Assembly: GCA_914767715.1 (NCBI GenBank)
Contig: OU612074.1
Span: 9,768,062-9,830,061, forward strand
DNA from: Membranipora membranacea
Taxonomy: Eukaryota; Bryozoa; Gymnolaemata; Cheilostomatida; Membraniporidae
Direction of reading: 5' to 3'
DNA length: 62,000 nucleotides
Shown here in pieces: positions 46,518 through 60,100 of this stretch. The notes beneath the pieces were generated by a model. It had not been told where the DNA came from and did not search any database. It saw nothing but the letters and a program-made list of their open reading frames with translations. The translations under genes and the position numbers were made by a program. Every line of letters begins with the position of its first letter. Within the stretch, counting starts at the first letter, position 1.

Positions 46518-49500
46518 TTAAGACGTTGATTTCCTCTCACTGCGGGCACTTGAGTACCGCCCCTTAACATGGAGAAACCTGAAATATTGATCAACACTAT
46601 CAATAAGTATTTGCAACAACAATGAACTCCACTTGATTTGGACCTCGAAGACCACCAGACTTTGTCCTAATTGACAAAATAAATGTGGTTGAAGGGAACA
46701 ACATTCAGTGCCTCAATTAGCAGGAGTTTTGAATTAACAGGATTTCTGATTTATTGAGTCTGAACTCTGTGGAGTACCTACTGGGCAGCTTGAGAACTTG
46801 AGCATTTCTACACTATAAAATTCCCACATGAGCACAGACTATACAAAAGGAATAAAAATCTGCCGCCAGTGCATCAAACTATCATAAATTCCACGGGATC
46901 TCCAAAGAAAGGCTGTGACAACCTGTCACTTATTCACAATAACGGTTAATGATTTGCTCGGCCACATTTAGAACATATTATGCTTATGGCTCTGGACACA
47001 TTGATCAGCAGATGGTACACAAGTGATTCACTTGCCAGAGTGGGGCCAACATACATATACTTAAAATATGTCTCAGCCATAGACATAGTTATAAAAAAAA
47101 TTTATTGGTTTTTTATTAGCGTTAGCCAGCTCTTGTCAAACTAGAAACCCTCCACTCCCAACTCCCAATGTTCTCGGTAGGAACACAAACATGGCACGCA
47201 AAAAAAACTGGGTTCGTTTAATGTTCATTCAAATGCCTACAAAGACAAGCACCTGTTGAGTTGCTTTCGGTGTGTTACCAAGGATCATCCTAATCATGCA
47301 GTATACAATTGCATGTATATCTCTAATGGACATAGCATGGGTAAATTTGCGAAGTCTAAGTACCTCCAGAAGGAATTCTGTGTGCCGACCCTCTTGAATA
47401 AGAGGACATATGAGGTTGCCTCCTATGATCAGAGAAACACACATTGTTAGTGTAATCTTGAAATCATTGGGACCATGGCTCCTTGTTCAGCTAAGAATGT
47501 ACAAGAACAGCCTCAAGTCTTTCTATCATGGATCAAATTTGATCTGCTTTGCCTGCTTCTGAGTTTTTGCTTCCATTGTACTTGTAAGCATCAAGCAGCT
47601 TGAGGATGTTCGCCAAATCCAGGCAAATTGGATCAAACTTAACCCACTACCATCTCACCTTTCTTCAGATGAAGGCTGTTGGGATTTGTAACCTTTCTCT
47701 ATGACAGCACCGCCAGCAGACTTCACATTGAGCATATCAGCCGGCCCCCCTCCCTTCCTAAATGTGGATACTCGACACGGATCATGTGTAGTCAGATAGT
47801 TCTCTAGTGTGTCCCAGCCTCCTCCTACTCTCACCATTATATGCCTATCTTTTAATTTCTGAAAATAAAAAATGTTCACCTCGTGATCAAGAGGGAGGAA
47901 AGACGTTATGGTAATACATCTGTAATTGGGTGAAGGTCAACTTGTTGCACCCATCCTCCAAAATAAAATGATTAGTATGCTGATGACAAATGAGGGTGTA
48001 GTCAATTCAAAAGCACTGCTATCAGTGATATTGAACCCTGTAAATATTTTCAGGTGTATTTGCAAGTGAAATTTATTGATTTAAGTTTGAAATTCTTTTT
48101 GCAAAATAATTTTAGGACGATCAATACATACGGGTGGGCTTATGAAAATTAGACCGGAAATGTGTTAAAAATGCTATGGTCCTATATATAGGGCCACTGA
48201 AAAATTCTGACAACAAATTTTCAATCCATAGTCACCAATATGGAAGAGCAGAAGCATACCATCATTTTGAGTGGTATGGTTAAAGAATTGAAAGAACCTG
48301 AAGCAGGCCTTTTGAGGTGACAAGTCAACATAGCATGTAAAGCAATGGGGAAATAAATAGAGGTGTTGGACCGATAATAAGTTGAGTTGCCAATATGAAA
48401 GTAATAGTTGAATGGTAGAAGATAATATACGATAACTTTTATAGGAAAACTTTGTCAAAGACAAGTTACAACAGAGTTGAGGAAGCTCTTTTTTGATATT
48501 CATATAATCATATACTACTTATGTGACTACTGTCTACAAACACTCCTTTACCCTAGAGGAATATCTTATTTGTGGAATTTATTCAACTTTTTAGACAGGC
48601 TAAAATTTACAAGATTTACGGCTAGCTAATATTCACTCAACCTCATTACATAACATACACTAACTCACCTAAGATCTAGGTGATACATGATACTATCTGG
48701 TATTATCACATCATTCCATATAAACCTCCCACCTTGGCTATAGTAATTTGGGGGGAGCTTACATAAACTTGCTACTGAACAAGCTAAACTTAACTGAACT
48801 ATAGCTAACATCCACTCATCAAAGGTTTATATAATGTTAGTGAGGAAAAGCAGCTGTGAGGTAAAAAACTGACTTACTCACAAGCATACATGTAATATTA
48901 TACTACGATAAACATGATTTTGAACTCACCCTAATAAGACATCTTTTGTTTCCCATTGCATAGATACCATCTGTTAGTTTCTCCACATAGAATGCCGGAT
49001 CACAGACACACTTACTCGTCATCTCATGTACCTACAACAATAATAATGTCTATTATTGATATTAATTACTAGTTTGTAGTCTCTAAAACATCTACATGTT
49101 CCTATAGTTTCAAGTGCTCAAACCTTTGCCAGTGAAAGCTTGTGGCACGCCACTATCAAACATTTCTCTCTTGGTTGGTTGTGGCTTGCCACAAACTCCT
49201 CTACCAACTATTTGAGTACCGAAATCCCCATGTTCCAGGTGTTTTTAGTTATATGTGCATTTTGGATATTATATAAATATATAATTAAAATTCATTGATG
49301 TTACTACATTTCTTAATTTGGATTTGCATGCTCAGTGGGCAACCATCAGTGATATTCTAGTACCTATGTAGATGTGGGCAGCATGTTATGTTGATAAGTT
49401 AGTCATGTGAAGACATTGAATCAGGTTTTTATCACAATTATCTTACTGTGGGTATATTATTATATATATATATGATTATATATTATATTATTGTCTCATA

Positions 49501-52500
49501 CATCATTTAATTATATCACCAATATTTTAGTTTAATAGACTATGCCTGTTTTGCGAAAAACAAAGATCTCTAAAATGACTAATATGTGTTGTTGCTAGTA
49601 AATACAGCCTGAAATGAAAATATAATATTCTTATAATATGTACACTATATCAACTATGCTAAAGTGACTATCGAGAACAACATTTCTTACCCATGGATCA
49701 AAATTAAGCTGCAAACATCATAAATCAACAAAAGCAATCAAACTATAGACAACGAACAGGGGGAGGAGGCATTGCAGGTGAAGCGTATTTTCAAAAGTGG
49801 AATTGGAAAAGAGAAGGAGTGTCGGTCTCTAACTGATGAATACGGACCTCGGAACTGACCTATTATCTATTACTTTGCTTACAGGTGCACTCAAACTCTG
49901 CACCTTACTTAATACTCAGCCACTCAAATTTGTTTGCATGGAACCAACCTAGGCTTGTCTAAAACTACGATTGCTCCAATTGACAATTTTGGGGGCATGT
50001 AAGTTGTCATTTACCATTCTAACGTCATCTTCACTACAAGCAGAGTTCTGACTTATTGCATGCTGATAACAATATTCATATACTGCATTATGACTCACAC
50101 AGTAAACAAAAGATGATAAGGTTTCAGCATTAAGATAACTTACTAAATACAACCGTAGCCTGAAACTTTGTGGTTCACAACAATATCTTTAATGTTCTGA
50201 CACAATTTGTGATAGACTATCTGGGAGTTAAAAAAAGCACTGCATTCTGGGATACTTTTTAGCATCTAGGAATTCCAAGATTTGTATTTCGCATCCTCTC
50301 TAGTGATGCTCTTTGGCATCCGGGAATTCCGAGAAATGCATTGTGGGTACTCTCTATTTGTCATACATACCTCCTGGTCCACGTCAGCAGATTTGCTTTT
50401 ATTATTAGATATAAATTTCTTGTTCCCTTTAGCATTAGGTTTGGACTGCTCCATTCTGAAACGGACAGGCAACAATGAATGAATAATGAGATCATACTGG
50501 AAGTTAGAAAAAAGAACTGGCAGCATATAAGGGCAACTAAAATAAATTTAAGTGAAATTGTGATGATATCCAAATAAACAAGTGCTTATGTGTTTGCGCA
50601 AGGTTGATTGCCATATCAGATGTGAGGAACATAGGCCAAAGGGTCACTTAATAGTTCCTGTAATCATGTTAACCATCTCATCACCAAATGGGGTCATACT
50701 CATAATGAAACTGACAGTAATTATATTAGTGAAGGGAAAATCAGACATGAACATAGAAATCCTCGGAGAACTAGTTGTTTTCTAGGAGTACCAACTATTT
50801 TCACGCCAAGTTGAAAAAAAAGAAAAAAGATTTGCCCCCCCTCTCCAACTCCAACCACAGGCTACCACTTGATATATAAAAGTCCAGCACCCTCTGATAT
50901 CAATATAACTGACCTTGTTAACATTTTCTCATCCTGTTCGATTTCTTTCTCCAGTTTGATTATAGCTGGCGGCTCTATCCCATATCGAGCAGCGAATCGG
51001 GATAACTCCAACAAACAGAGGACGACTTCCCTCTTCTGTTTGTGTGTCACTGTCAAAGGAGAAGAATTTTAAAACTGGTCTGTTACCAAGTATAGTATGC
51101 AGTATATAGCACGGATTCGATAGAGATAAATAATCAACATCAAACAAAGACTGTGGCAGTTTTGCAATATGTAGAAAATTTGTAACCTTACTCATGTTTA
51201 ATGATATAAATGTTCCACAACATTCTGTTCTGAAGTTGCTGGCTACTGTTTTCAGTTGAGGGTTGGCGACGTAATATAAATCTTGTGGCAGGCCAACTTG
51301 TCAATCCAAACAGAAATCAACTTGAAGATCGCTGATTCTACAATTATGTTGAGACCGTAAATAGTTAAGTACTCATGTAGTTTATGTTTATGGAGATAAA
51401 ACATAACTTTCCATCAGAAAGCACAGGAAATGATACTGTGCTCATCGCCAATTTTATAAATACAATGAAACATACCTAATCCATTTGATTCAAAGAGCAC
51501 CTCAGACTTAACATTAAAGTGTTTACACCACAATATAAATGTGGCAGCGTTGTCTCTGGCGTGCCATCCGCCACGGTCGGCTGAAGGGCGATATTTAATC
51601 TTCTCCTAAATAATAAAATTGTCACCAAATTACCAAAGCATACTTTGTCAAGACAGGCCAGTCTCAGAGATGACGAATAAGCATTATTTCATTTGGATTT
51701 TACAATGGATGTGGTTCTGGTAATATCATAGTGCCAATGCTCGTATCAGGAATTAGGGGCTACAAGAACACATTGAAGGAGCTGGTGTTAAGGCCGATCA
51801 CAATGAAATAAGTTGAACAAGGGGCCTGTCAATAAGAATGAGAGATGCTTCACTAAAGCAAATTATTACTATCACATGACTCAAAATCACCACTAACTTG
51901 GTCTTTCAGTTGGACAAATTTTTTACAAATTGCTCACTCAGAATGCATAAAGTTCCATCAATGAATGAGAAATTTGGAAATAGAACCCTATCAGACTTTG
52001 GCTGTTTTAATTGAAAATCCTCTTGGTTGCTCGACCGAAACCAATAACTAAGACAATTACCTTGAGAGGATTGGCTTGTTTATCCTGTATTTTCTTTATT
52101 AGTAGACAGAGTATAGCTCCATTATCTAAACTCTCCATAAAACCATCACCTGAGCTCACTGACTCACCTAGAAATGGATAATAAGGACAGAAATGATAAC
52201 AAATATTGAATATTGAAAGTATGTAGCTCAACTTGGAGTTGCCAACTCTCTGAACTAAAAGTTCAGAGAGTGGGCAACTCCTGTAAAATATCATATATTT
52301 TAACAAACTGGCTTAAATAATATAGTCCCCAGCATATTACATATTTCAGCTATCCAACTACTAGTTGCTGAATGTTCGCAACGCAATAGAATTAACAGTA
52401 GTGGTTTTTGAGCAAACATGAAAGAACATACCATATCTAGCAATTGTTATTCAACATTGAACGTCTGATTATGTTTTCCTTGGTAACTCTAGAAAACCGA

Positions 52501-53315
52501 CTTACGGATGTTCTCTAACATTGCTTGCATTGGGCTCGCTGATAATTCTTGATCCATAGAGCAGCAAATTTTACCTAGAGCGTAGTTAAGCTAGTTTGGG
52601 GGGACTAAATTTTAGCTAGCACCAAGCCTTCGTCAATGGAGATGAGGATTTAGGTAACGTAAGGAGGATGAATAAATGATAGATGAATTAAATGCGGAAA
52701 AGGCGAAATTTTCTTCCAGTAAATATTTTACTCCTACAGGTATATTTATTACAAATGCTGACCTGTAACTTTGCTAAGCCATTCTGCTACGTCTTCTACT
52801 AGAGGTACGAGAGCGTTCTCTCGTGATTGAACGGCAGCTTCCTTAATTAAATCAGCCTCAGACCCGTCTCCGTTGCTCAACGCCGATGCTCCACCCACCG
52901 GTTCACCTTACATAATAAATTACAAAATTAAGTAGTACAGGATCTCTCTTCCAGAATTTATTACAGCTTCACCCAAAGGGAATTCAAGTATTCATTGCAG
53001 TTCTGTAGATATCTATGATCTTAATACATTTATAACTAACTATTTGAGAAAGCGATGTCCCATGTAAATCTGAAAAGTTGTTGGTTCAGTTGTGACTCAT
53101 ACGGAATTTATTCTGGATAAGCTGCCTCGCAACAGTATCTATTGAGGGATAATTTGATAGCTCAACCAGATCAGGGTGGACATTTTGTCAGGACCATGGT
53201 CAACACGGACCTTAGTGCAAGTCCAGTGGTTGAGTGGTTGAGGCGACCGGGACACTGGACATCCAATAATGCATGTGTTGCACAAGATGAGTGACTTACC
53301 GGTCTCAGAGGCCAT
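46518..53315 (-). CDS. GAS2-like actin/microtubule linker (CH + GAR domains)
   Basis: Nine coding exons in transcription order: 53315-53300, 52906-52763, 52167-52061, 51605-51476, 51049-50914, 50455-50371, 49031-48930, 47858-47659, 46578-46518. All junctions are GT-AG with a continuous frame, giving about 326 aa, close to vertebrate GAS2 (313 aa). Calponin-homology domain about aa 40-165 ([61 protein letters not shown]). GAR/Gas2 zinc-binding domain about aa 207-275 ([38 protein letters not shown]). CH domains of this family bind actin and GAR domains bind microtubules, so the protein is expected to cross-link the two in the cytoplasm. The last exon (20 codons, [10 protein letters not shown] end) is the least certain. 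No long Ser/Pro-rich C-terminus of the GAS2L type is seen. Confidence 0.85.
47526..47645. repeat. Foldback MITE copy near the GAS2-like exon 8
   Basis: Left arm TGGATCAAATTTGATCTG followed by TTTGCCTGC; right arm CAGGCAAATTGGATCAAACTT. The arms match the TAGATCAAG family, but the centre is diverged. It lies in the last intron of the GAS2-like gene, ending just short of exon 8. Confidence 0.6.
52235..52281. repeat. Near-perfect hairpin in GAS2-like intron 2
   Basis: Two arms of about 22 nt (GGAGTTGCCAACTCTCTGAACT and its complement with one extra base) are separated by about three bases. It starts some 70 nt upstream, in transcription order, of the exon 3 acceptor at 52167. A very short foldback copy or an RNA structure near the splice site are both possible. 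Confidence 0.8.
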
Positions 53316-54111
53316 AGATAGATGAATAGAAGTTATCTCGTATTAAAGGCTCTTCATGTGTTTTCTTTTTGTAGATGTGAGCTTCAGTGCACCAAAAAGC
53401 ATTTGATTATTGGTGAGGCTGATGGTCTCACTAACGGCTATCCCCAGTCTACAACAATTGATCAATAACATGCATAATAATCAACGATCATCATAGAAAT
53501 CTTAGCTCATTCATCACATACCATTATACAAACTATACCAGGACCTCATTCTACCGTTGCCACTGTATTAACAGGCTTACTCTCTGTCCCACCAGTTTTC
53601 AGGGGATGGGAGTACACCTACCTAGTAAGTAAGAAGTAAACTATGTGAGTAAGACCTTGGTAAGACTGGGTAAGGTACAAGGTTTTAGAACTAACTAAAC
53701 TTGACTAAAAAAACTAGTTGAAAAAAAGCACTTAAATGTACACATATTTATAAACTCACTACAACTAGGTAGTACCCTTTCTCAGCATCCTCAATGAGGG
53801 TACAGGGACGTTTATTTTTACCCTTTCACCAGTACTTCAAAGTCTGACGTGCACAGTTACCCTGGGTTATTGCTGCCACCAACCACCTAAACCATCTGCT
53901 GCAACTCAGGAGTACTAACTTCTGAATTTCCCAACTGGACATCTAACCAAATCTATAATAGAAACATCAATAAAATAGGTTAACAGCTCATTGGACATTA
54001 TACTGATTCAAGTTTACCTAGGAAATGTTTATAAAACTAAAATATCATTTCTGATTGGTCAGAATATAATCCATAATCCAATCATTCATAGCCTCACAAA
54101 AAATGCCAACC
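53316..54111. promoter_or_regulatory. Divergent promoter region, GAS2-like gene and SEC62
   Basis: 796 bp separate the start codon of the GAS2-like gene (-) from the preferred SEC62 start (+). The region contains TGATTGGTCA (54052-54061), an inverted CCAAT box matching the NF-Y core, 51 nt upstream of the SEC62 ATG. No TATA box is obvious. Noncoding first exons may also lie here. Confidence 0.55.
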
Positions 54112-57100
54112 ATGGCCACTAGAAAAAAGAAAAATCCCAAGCAAAAGGTATGATCAAATTAGGCCGTATGCCAACATATCCATTATTGTTAGCAAATGAC
54201 ATGTATGTTTTAGAGTTACTTAAATAAGTAAGGCTCATAATAAGCAAATACAATTATCCATTTTACTTTGTAAACATCTTTTTAAGATCATTATAAAAAG
54301 CCACATATATAAATATTATTATTATAGAGAGTGATAGATAAGATAGATACACCAACCACCAACAAGTCAAATGTTGATTATCACAGTTGAATTGATTGAT
54401 TGGTTATAGATAGATGTCATATTATTAAGAAATATATGAAAATAGCGTTGTATTATGCTGGTATAGACATATCATGACATATTTATGGCAATTGTGATGC
54501 TGGTGCCATTATTATCATTATATTATTATGATTATGATGACTGACATGTATTCAAGTATTGTATATCCATCCATGGTCATCATCAGGTCTATCTCATTAA
54601 CTAACTTGTCTTGCAACCTATCTAACTACACTATGATATAGTAAAATGCACTCTGTGACATCTAGTTGAGACCTGGAAGTCAGATCAAACTTAAGATGAA
54701 GTTAGAGATAGTTATCACTGTTAGTAAAGTAAAAGCACAATTCCTCACAGTCTGTACTGTAACTGTCACAGGCAGTGTTAGGCTTACACAATCACTGTGG
54801 ATGTCTCGATAAATGTGAGAAACGAGCCAGATTGCTATTGTGTTGATTCCCATTAGTCTGACTGATGTTTACCAACGATGTCCTAGGTACCCGTACTGTA
54901 AACTTGAACTAGAGGTATAAACTAGGATTGCCTGAGCCCTAACAAAACCCCGATATCTAATTGAGACAGCTATTAGATACTTTTTTTTAAAAGTGTATTG
55001 CCAATGTGAGAAATCGGCTTTGAGGCCTATGGTAGCCTGCTTTCAGGTTAGGCCTATTTGACCATATAATAGAGTCATCAGTTAAGAATGACGATTCTGT
55101 ACCTTTGTCATGTCGCCCCAAACCTAAAGATTCACATGATTTGATTTCATCACTAAGCTTCAATATTTGATATTAAAAAGAGTCACATTTTTTTTGTTTA
55201 GGAGCAAAACAAACTTTCCACCGGCTGTCTTGCAGAATAAATAATAGGATCCTAGTCCTGTGACGTTTTAGTCTATTAATTTCTCGAACTAATATCTATA
55301 AATAAAGTTGCCACTTTCTGTCAAACCACAAAATCTGATCAATTGCAAATGTTACACCTCCAACCTTTGCTATATCATTAGACCAAGGATTAACTATAAC
55401 TCCTTTGTCCTGACCATTGTCAACCTTCTGACTCAAGTAATGATATAATGAGATCAAGCTCATTTTGTATTGCTCAATTACATCCTTTTTGTGACATGTT
55501 ATGAGGTGTTTCTGGAAGCCCTAGTCAGTCAGAACTGCTTAGTTGTGTGAATTCTAGCTTATAACCAGGACTTGGATCGTAAAATTTGCTTCATCATAGT
55601 CTGAGGGCACTGAGACAGAAATAATGATCCAAATGGATAATCAGGTGTTAGGTCATGTGGAAGTACGTTTCGATGCCCTATTGTATTTGTAGTTGTAAGC
55701 AGTAGGAGGATGTCTTGAAATAAGGCACTGCCGAATCTAGATCAAGTTTAATCAAATTCCCTGCATTCCAGTTGCTCTCTTCCACTGGTCACGCCGCAGC
55801 GGACCAGGAGCAACTCCGAATACAGGCAATTGGATTAAACTTAGTCGATGCCGAATCATACAAGTGTCTTTTCTCCCCCAACCTTATGACTCATTTAGTG
55901 AATGAAAGTAGTCGTAGAAGTTTTATAGTAGGTTAGTTTATATAACCTGAATAAGCAGTTACCTCAGTTTTTATCTAATCTCAAGAGTTTAAATTACGTA
56001 TATAGTCTGTAGTCCTATTCAGTTTTGATTTATTCCTATGACCTCACAATTGGAGAAGGGTGGGGGTCATATACTAGGGAAATGGTGTCTGTTATCGATA
56101 TCCCATAACAGGAACTTTCTATATCTAGGGTGTCTGTCATTGCTATCCCATAATAAGAACATTCTACATCTAGGGGGATCATATGATAGTAACCGGTGTT
56201 ATCGATATGCCATACTAAGAACTTTCTACATCTACTCATTATATCCTAATGTTGTGCTCCAGAGCATAACCTTCAGTGACCTTTGATCTTTTCCATTCTA
56301 ATCCACCATATGTATTAGGACACGTGTGCTTTCACACCAATATCCCCAAATCTAACTCATGAAATGCATGAGTAAATCTAAACGGCACATGGTCTTAGTG
56401 CCGCTGATATTAACTTATGACCGTGATGAACAGGCAACAAGGCGATTATTGCTAACAGCTGTTTAGTTGAAGGAGCTTGACGTATTTTCACAGTTGCCTT
56501 AAAATTAACTCAGTAATCCAACAGTATATAATTGGTATTAGGCAGATCATTTCAAATCACTCCTCGATTGACTAACAGCTTCTATCTTTTCGCTCAGGAT
56601 TAATAAAAATATTTCAATATGGAGGTAAGCTTGGCGATAGGTTGAGGTGTAATTTTAGCGAGTTGTACTTGTTATTCTGTACATAATGTGAGTGCGACAG
56701 ACGCAAGCAGGTGGAACCTCTTGTCCCTACCCCATAATTGTCCACTGTCTGCGACAGTTCAAGTTGTAAAAGGCGGTAGTTGTCCAGCAAAATGTCATTC
56801 TCACTAGAAGTTGTTTGTTTTTCAGCATTCGCCATTCTGTCTTGCTTGTTCGCTCCATTATTGATCACACATTTTTTCAAGTTTGGCTTCGAGCAGTAAA
56901 ATTCTCAGCTATTTCAGATCTGGTGTGAAGGCTTGTCTCTGCATGCTTGTTTCGTGACACATTGACGGACATCAACTTATTGCAACATTTCATTTGTCTC
57001 ATTTATCACTTTTTTGTTGTTTTAGGATGAGCAACATGCGGAGTTTAAAGCTGACAAGAGAGATTACAATGTAGCTAAATACATGCACAAACATGCTCCG

Positions 57101-60100
57101 AAAAGAATCGGAGATCTGCATGGTATGGAAGTGGAGTGCTTCTTCGGTAAGTTCTAATAATACTCAGGGTATCTGATTTCAGCAAGAATGCTCTCAAACT
57201 TAACACAATTTTCACCGCAATCTGATAGGTTCAGGTAACAGTTTACTTTGTCCTTGTATGAGGCCTGACCCGAGGTGATTGCTAAGTCATGTTTCCTGAT
57301 AGAACTTGTGATACAAGGATATGTTACCATTAGACGAATTCCTCATACAGGCTTCAAACTGAACATCCGTGCAAAATCATCTTTTGACATAAGGCCCATA
57401 TTATTCGAATTTAGATTGAGTGCTCAAACCCCTCTCATTTTGTGATTAGCTTTTATTGAACCGGTAGTCCATTATAAAATACCCATTGAGAGATGTGTTT
57501 CACAATTATTGGTGCATATCCTGGTATTGCCATATGAATCCTGTCTCTATTCCAGTTGATCTACAGTGAATGTATACTCTTGTATCGCTAGTGTAATCCT
57601 GACTCTTTTTTTTCAGCTGAAGAAGCGATAAACACACTGTTGGACTCCCCATGGGCCACCGGCAAAGACTGTATATTCACAGACAGACAGTCCATAGAGG
57701 ACTACTGTCACGAAATGCTGTGTAAGGAATTATTCCACAGAGCCACACTAGTCAAACGAAAACCCAAACCTGCTAAAGTACAGGTTACTGATGGCAACGA
57801 GACACCGGGAGAGAGTGGCACTGAGGTAGGATCGTGTAATGTGTTAGAAGTTTAGCCCGAACAGCTAATCAAGAATCACTTTGGAGTGGGCAGCCTCGCC
57901 TCTGTTTTGACCATAAACATATCAATACTTGTTTATGTGATTAAGGTTTTGACATTAAGTAAAACTTTCTACTCTGTTCGTTTGTCCAGGGATACCTCTA
58001 GCGTGTCTCGAAAAGCTTTGTTGGCGGGGGAGGGAACCAAAAGCTTTATTGGTTGGTTCCCTCCCTCTGCCCCCGCCAACAAAGCTCGTCAAGACAGGCT
58101 AGGATACCTCCTGCTTTCATCCCTCTTTGGGCATGAGACTTGATTAAAAGTTTGAGGCACAATGATATTGAATGCTCAACTTGCCAAGCTGCAAGTATAT
58201 GCGTCCTGACCCACCAGCATCATTTTTGGCAGTAAGTTAGCAATGGATTTGCACCTGTTCCTGCCAGTGATGTTCACTGCAGTTCACTGCAGTGATGTTC
58301 CTACCAGTATCACTGTGTGGTCCACTCAGTGATACTGGTATAGGAACATCACTGCGGCGAGATATCACTTTCTAAAAGTGTGCGCTGTGCAACTATGGAG
58401 TTTACGATGGTTTGTGAAACAGTTATGGGTCAATTCAATCACCAGCTTACTCAGAGACGTTTGAGAATGTCACCATACTAACATACCTAACCGGCACACC
58501 AGATATAAACATTGTACTGTAGGCCTATTACTCTTATTACTAAGGGCTCAGTTTAATCAAATTTAGCTGCTATTGTCTCTGCATTTCATGCCCTAGATTC
58601 CTGTCACCTTCTGACTGATAAGCATGATATTTAACAATAGTGGGAAACTAGCAAGCACTTGCAACTAATATAGAATTTAGAGGATGCTAAACATTCAGTC
58701 AACCAGTTCAGCTGGTCTGTGGGGTAACTTAATTTAAGCTAGGACTTCAAGGATTTCACCATTTTAACGGAGAAGTCAACCGCCTGTGAATATTAAAGTT
58801 CTTGAAGGGAACATTTTGTTTTGTATCCATCCATAGTGTAGGCCTATATAATATATTTTATAGATGGATACAAAACTAGGCACTGATGAGTAAGGTTCAA
58901 TATGTAACTATATCTGGTTCAGCCTTGTTTGACCTCACACTAACACGGATCTTGCTACTTTTATTTTCTAAAAGGCGCTGAAACATTCTCTGATACAAAA
59001 TGATACAAAATGATAAGACAAGATTGGCAGGACAAACAGCGGATCTATTTTCAGAAACACCGACAATAATCTGTCAAATTATACCTCTGATGGAAATGAG
59101 GCAGAAACTATTCACGTCAATCATTGTCAGATCCGTTTCCGGATAATTATTTTAAAAGCAGTAAATTGTCCATTTCCTTTGCAACAAGCTTATTGTCAAA
59201 AGCCGGAGAGCGTCTGTTACTAGGCAATCATTTTATTGGGTTTTTCCTCTTTCTTGCCAACATGGCAGTTTGTGGAACGTTCTAGATACTACTTCCATGC
59301 TGAGTTAATAAAATAGCAACCAGCAGGAACAGTGTCAATCTTGCAGGGGAATTGCATCAGCCGAAAATATCAACACTATGGTTGAGAGCTAGAGACTAGA
59401 GGTGTTCATTAATTAATTTCAAATCAGATAGATGGAACCTTAAAATTGATACCTGAACATAATCGATTTTTGGACAATAAATATGGGTGGCCATACAAAT
59501 TTTCACTTACAAGAGGAGGGTTTGGTGGTTGTTGGAGAGAGCTGCTGTATGTCACCATAGCTATATCGTAATTAAAGCGTAGCTATATTAAATCTATCTT
59601 TTTTGGGATCATGGCATCAGTTCCAATAGGATAATCATCAAATTCAGACAGTGCTAGCTGGGTGGATGGGCGGGAAACTTCTCAAACCCTAGGAGTTTGA
59701 AGTCCTTTCCAACACATAGGCCTAGTCGTTTTCTTAGGACTAGGGTAATGTTATCTGTGGTAGGTATATTCATGTTGTGAAACTTAACAGTGTGTTGTAA
59801 TTTTTATGATATATCAATGCCTTTCCTTTCATTGGTAGGGTAAGAAGAAGAAAAAGAAGGGCAAGGATGAAGCTGACTCAGCAGTGGCTGAGGCTACACC
59901 ACCACCACCCGCTGACGATAAACCTAAAAAAGTCAAGAAACTCAAGCTAGAAATGTGTGAGGAGCAGGCATTTTATGACGGTAGAGAGGTGAGGCACAAC
60001 CGCATACATATATATCACATAATTATGCATACATATATATATCACATAATTATGTATACATATATATATCACATGAGGAGTAGTAGTTGGCTCAGTTGGT

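Noticed and set aside
56619-56624. ATGGAG mini-exon as the SEC62 start
   Set aside because: In phase and possible, but the upstream exon at 54112 has a better start context, a family-like basic N-terminus and a promoter element; kept as the alternative.
56614-56880. Minus-strand open frame of 88 codons that looks protein-like at its N-terminus
   Set aside because: No downstream exon partner was found on the minus strand, the possible donor (GGGGTAGGG) is weak, and it lies inside SEC62 intron 1.
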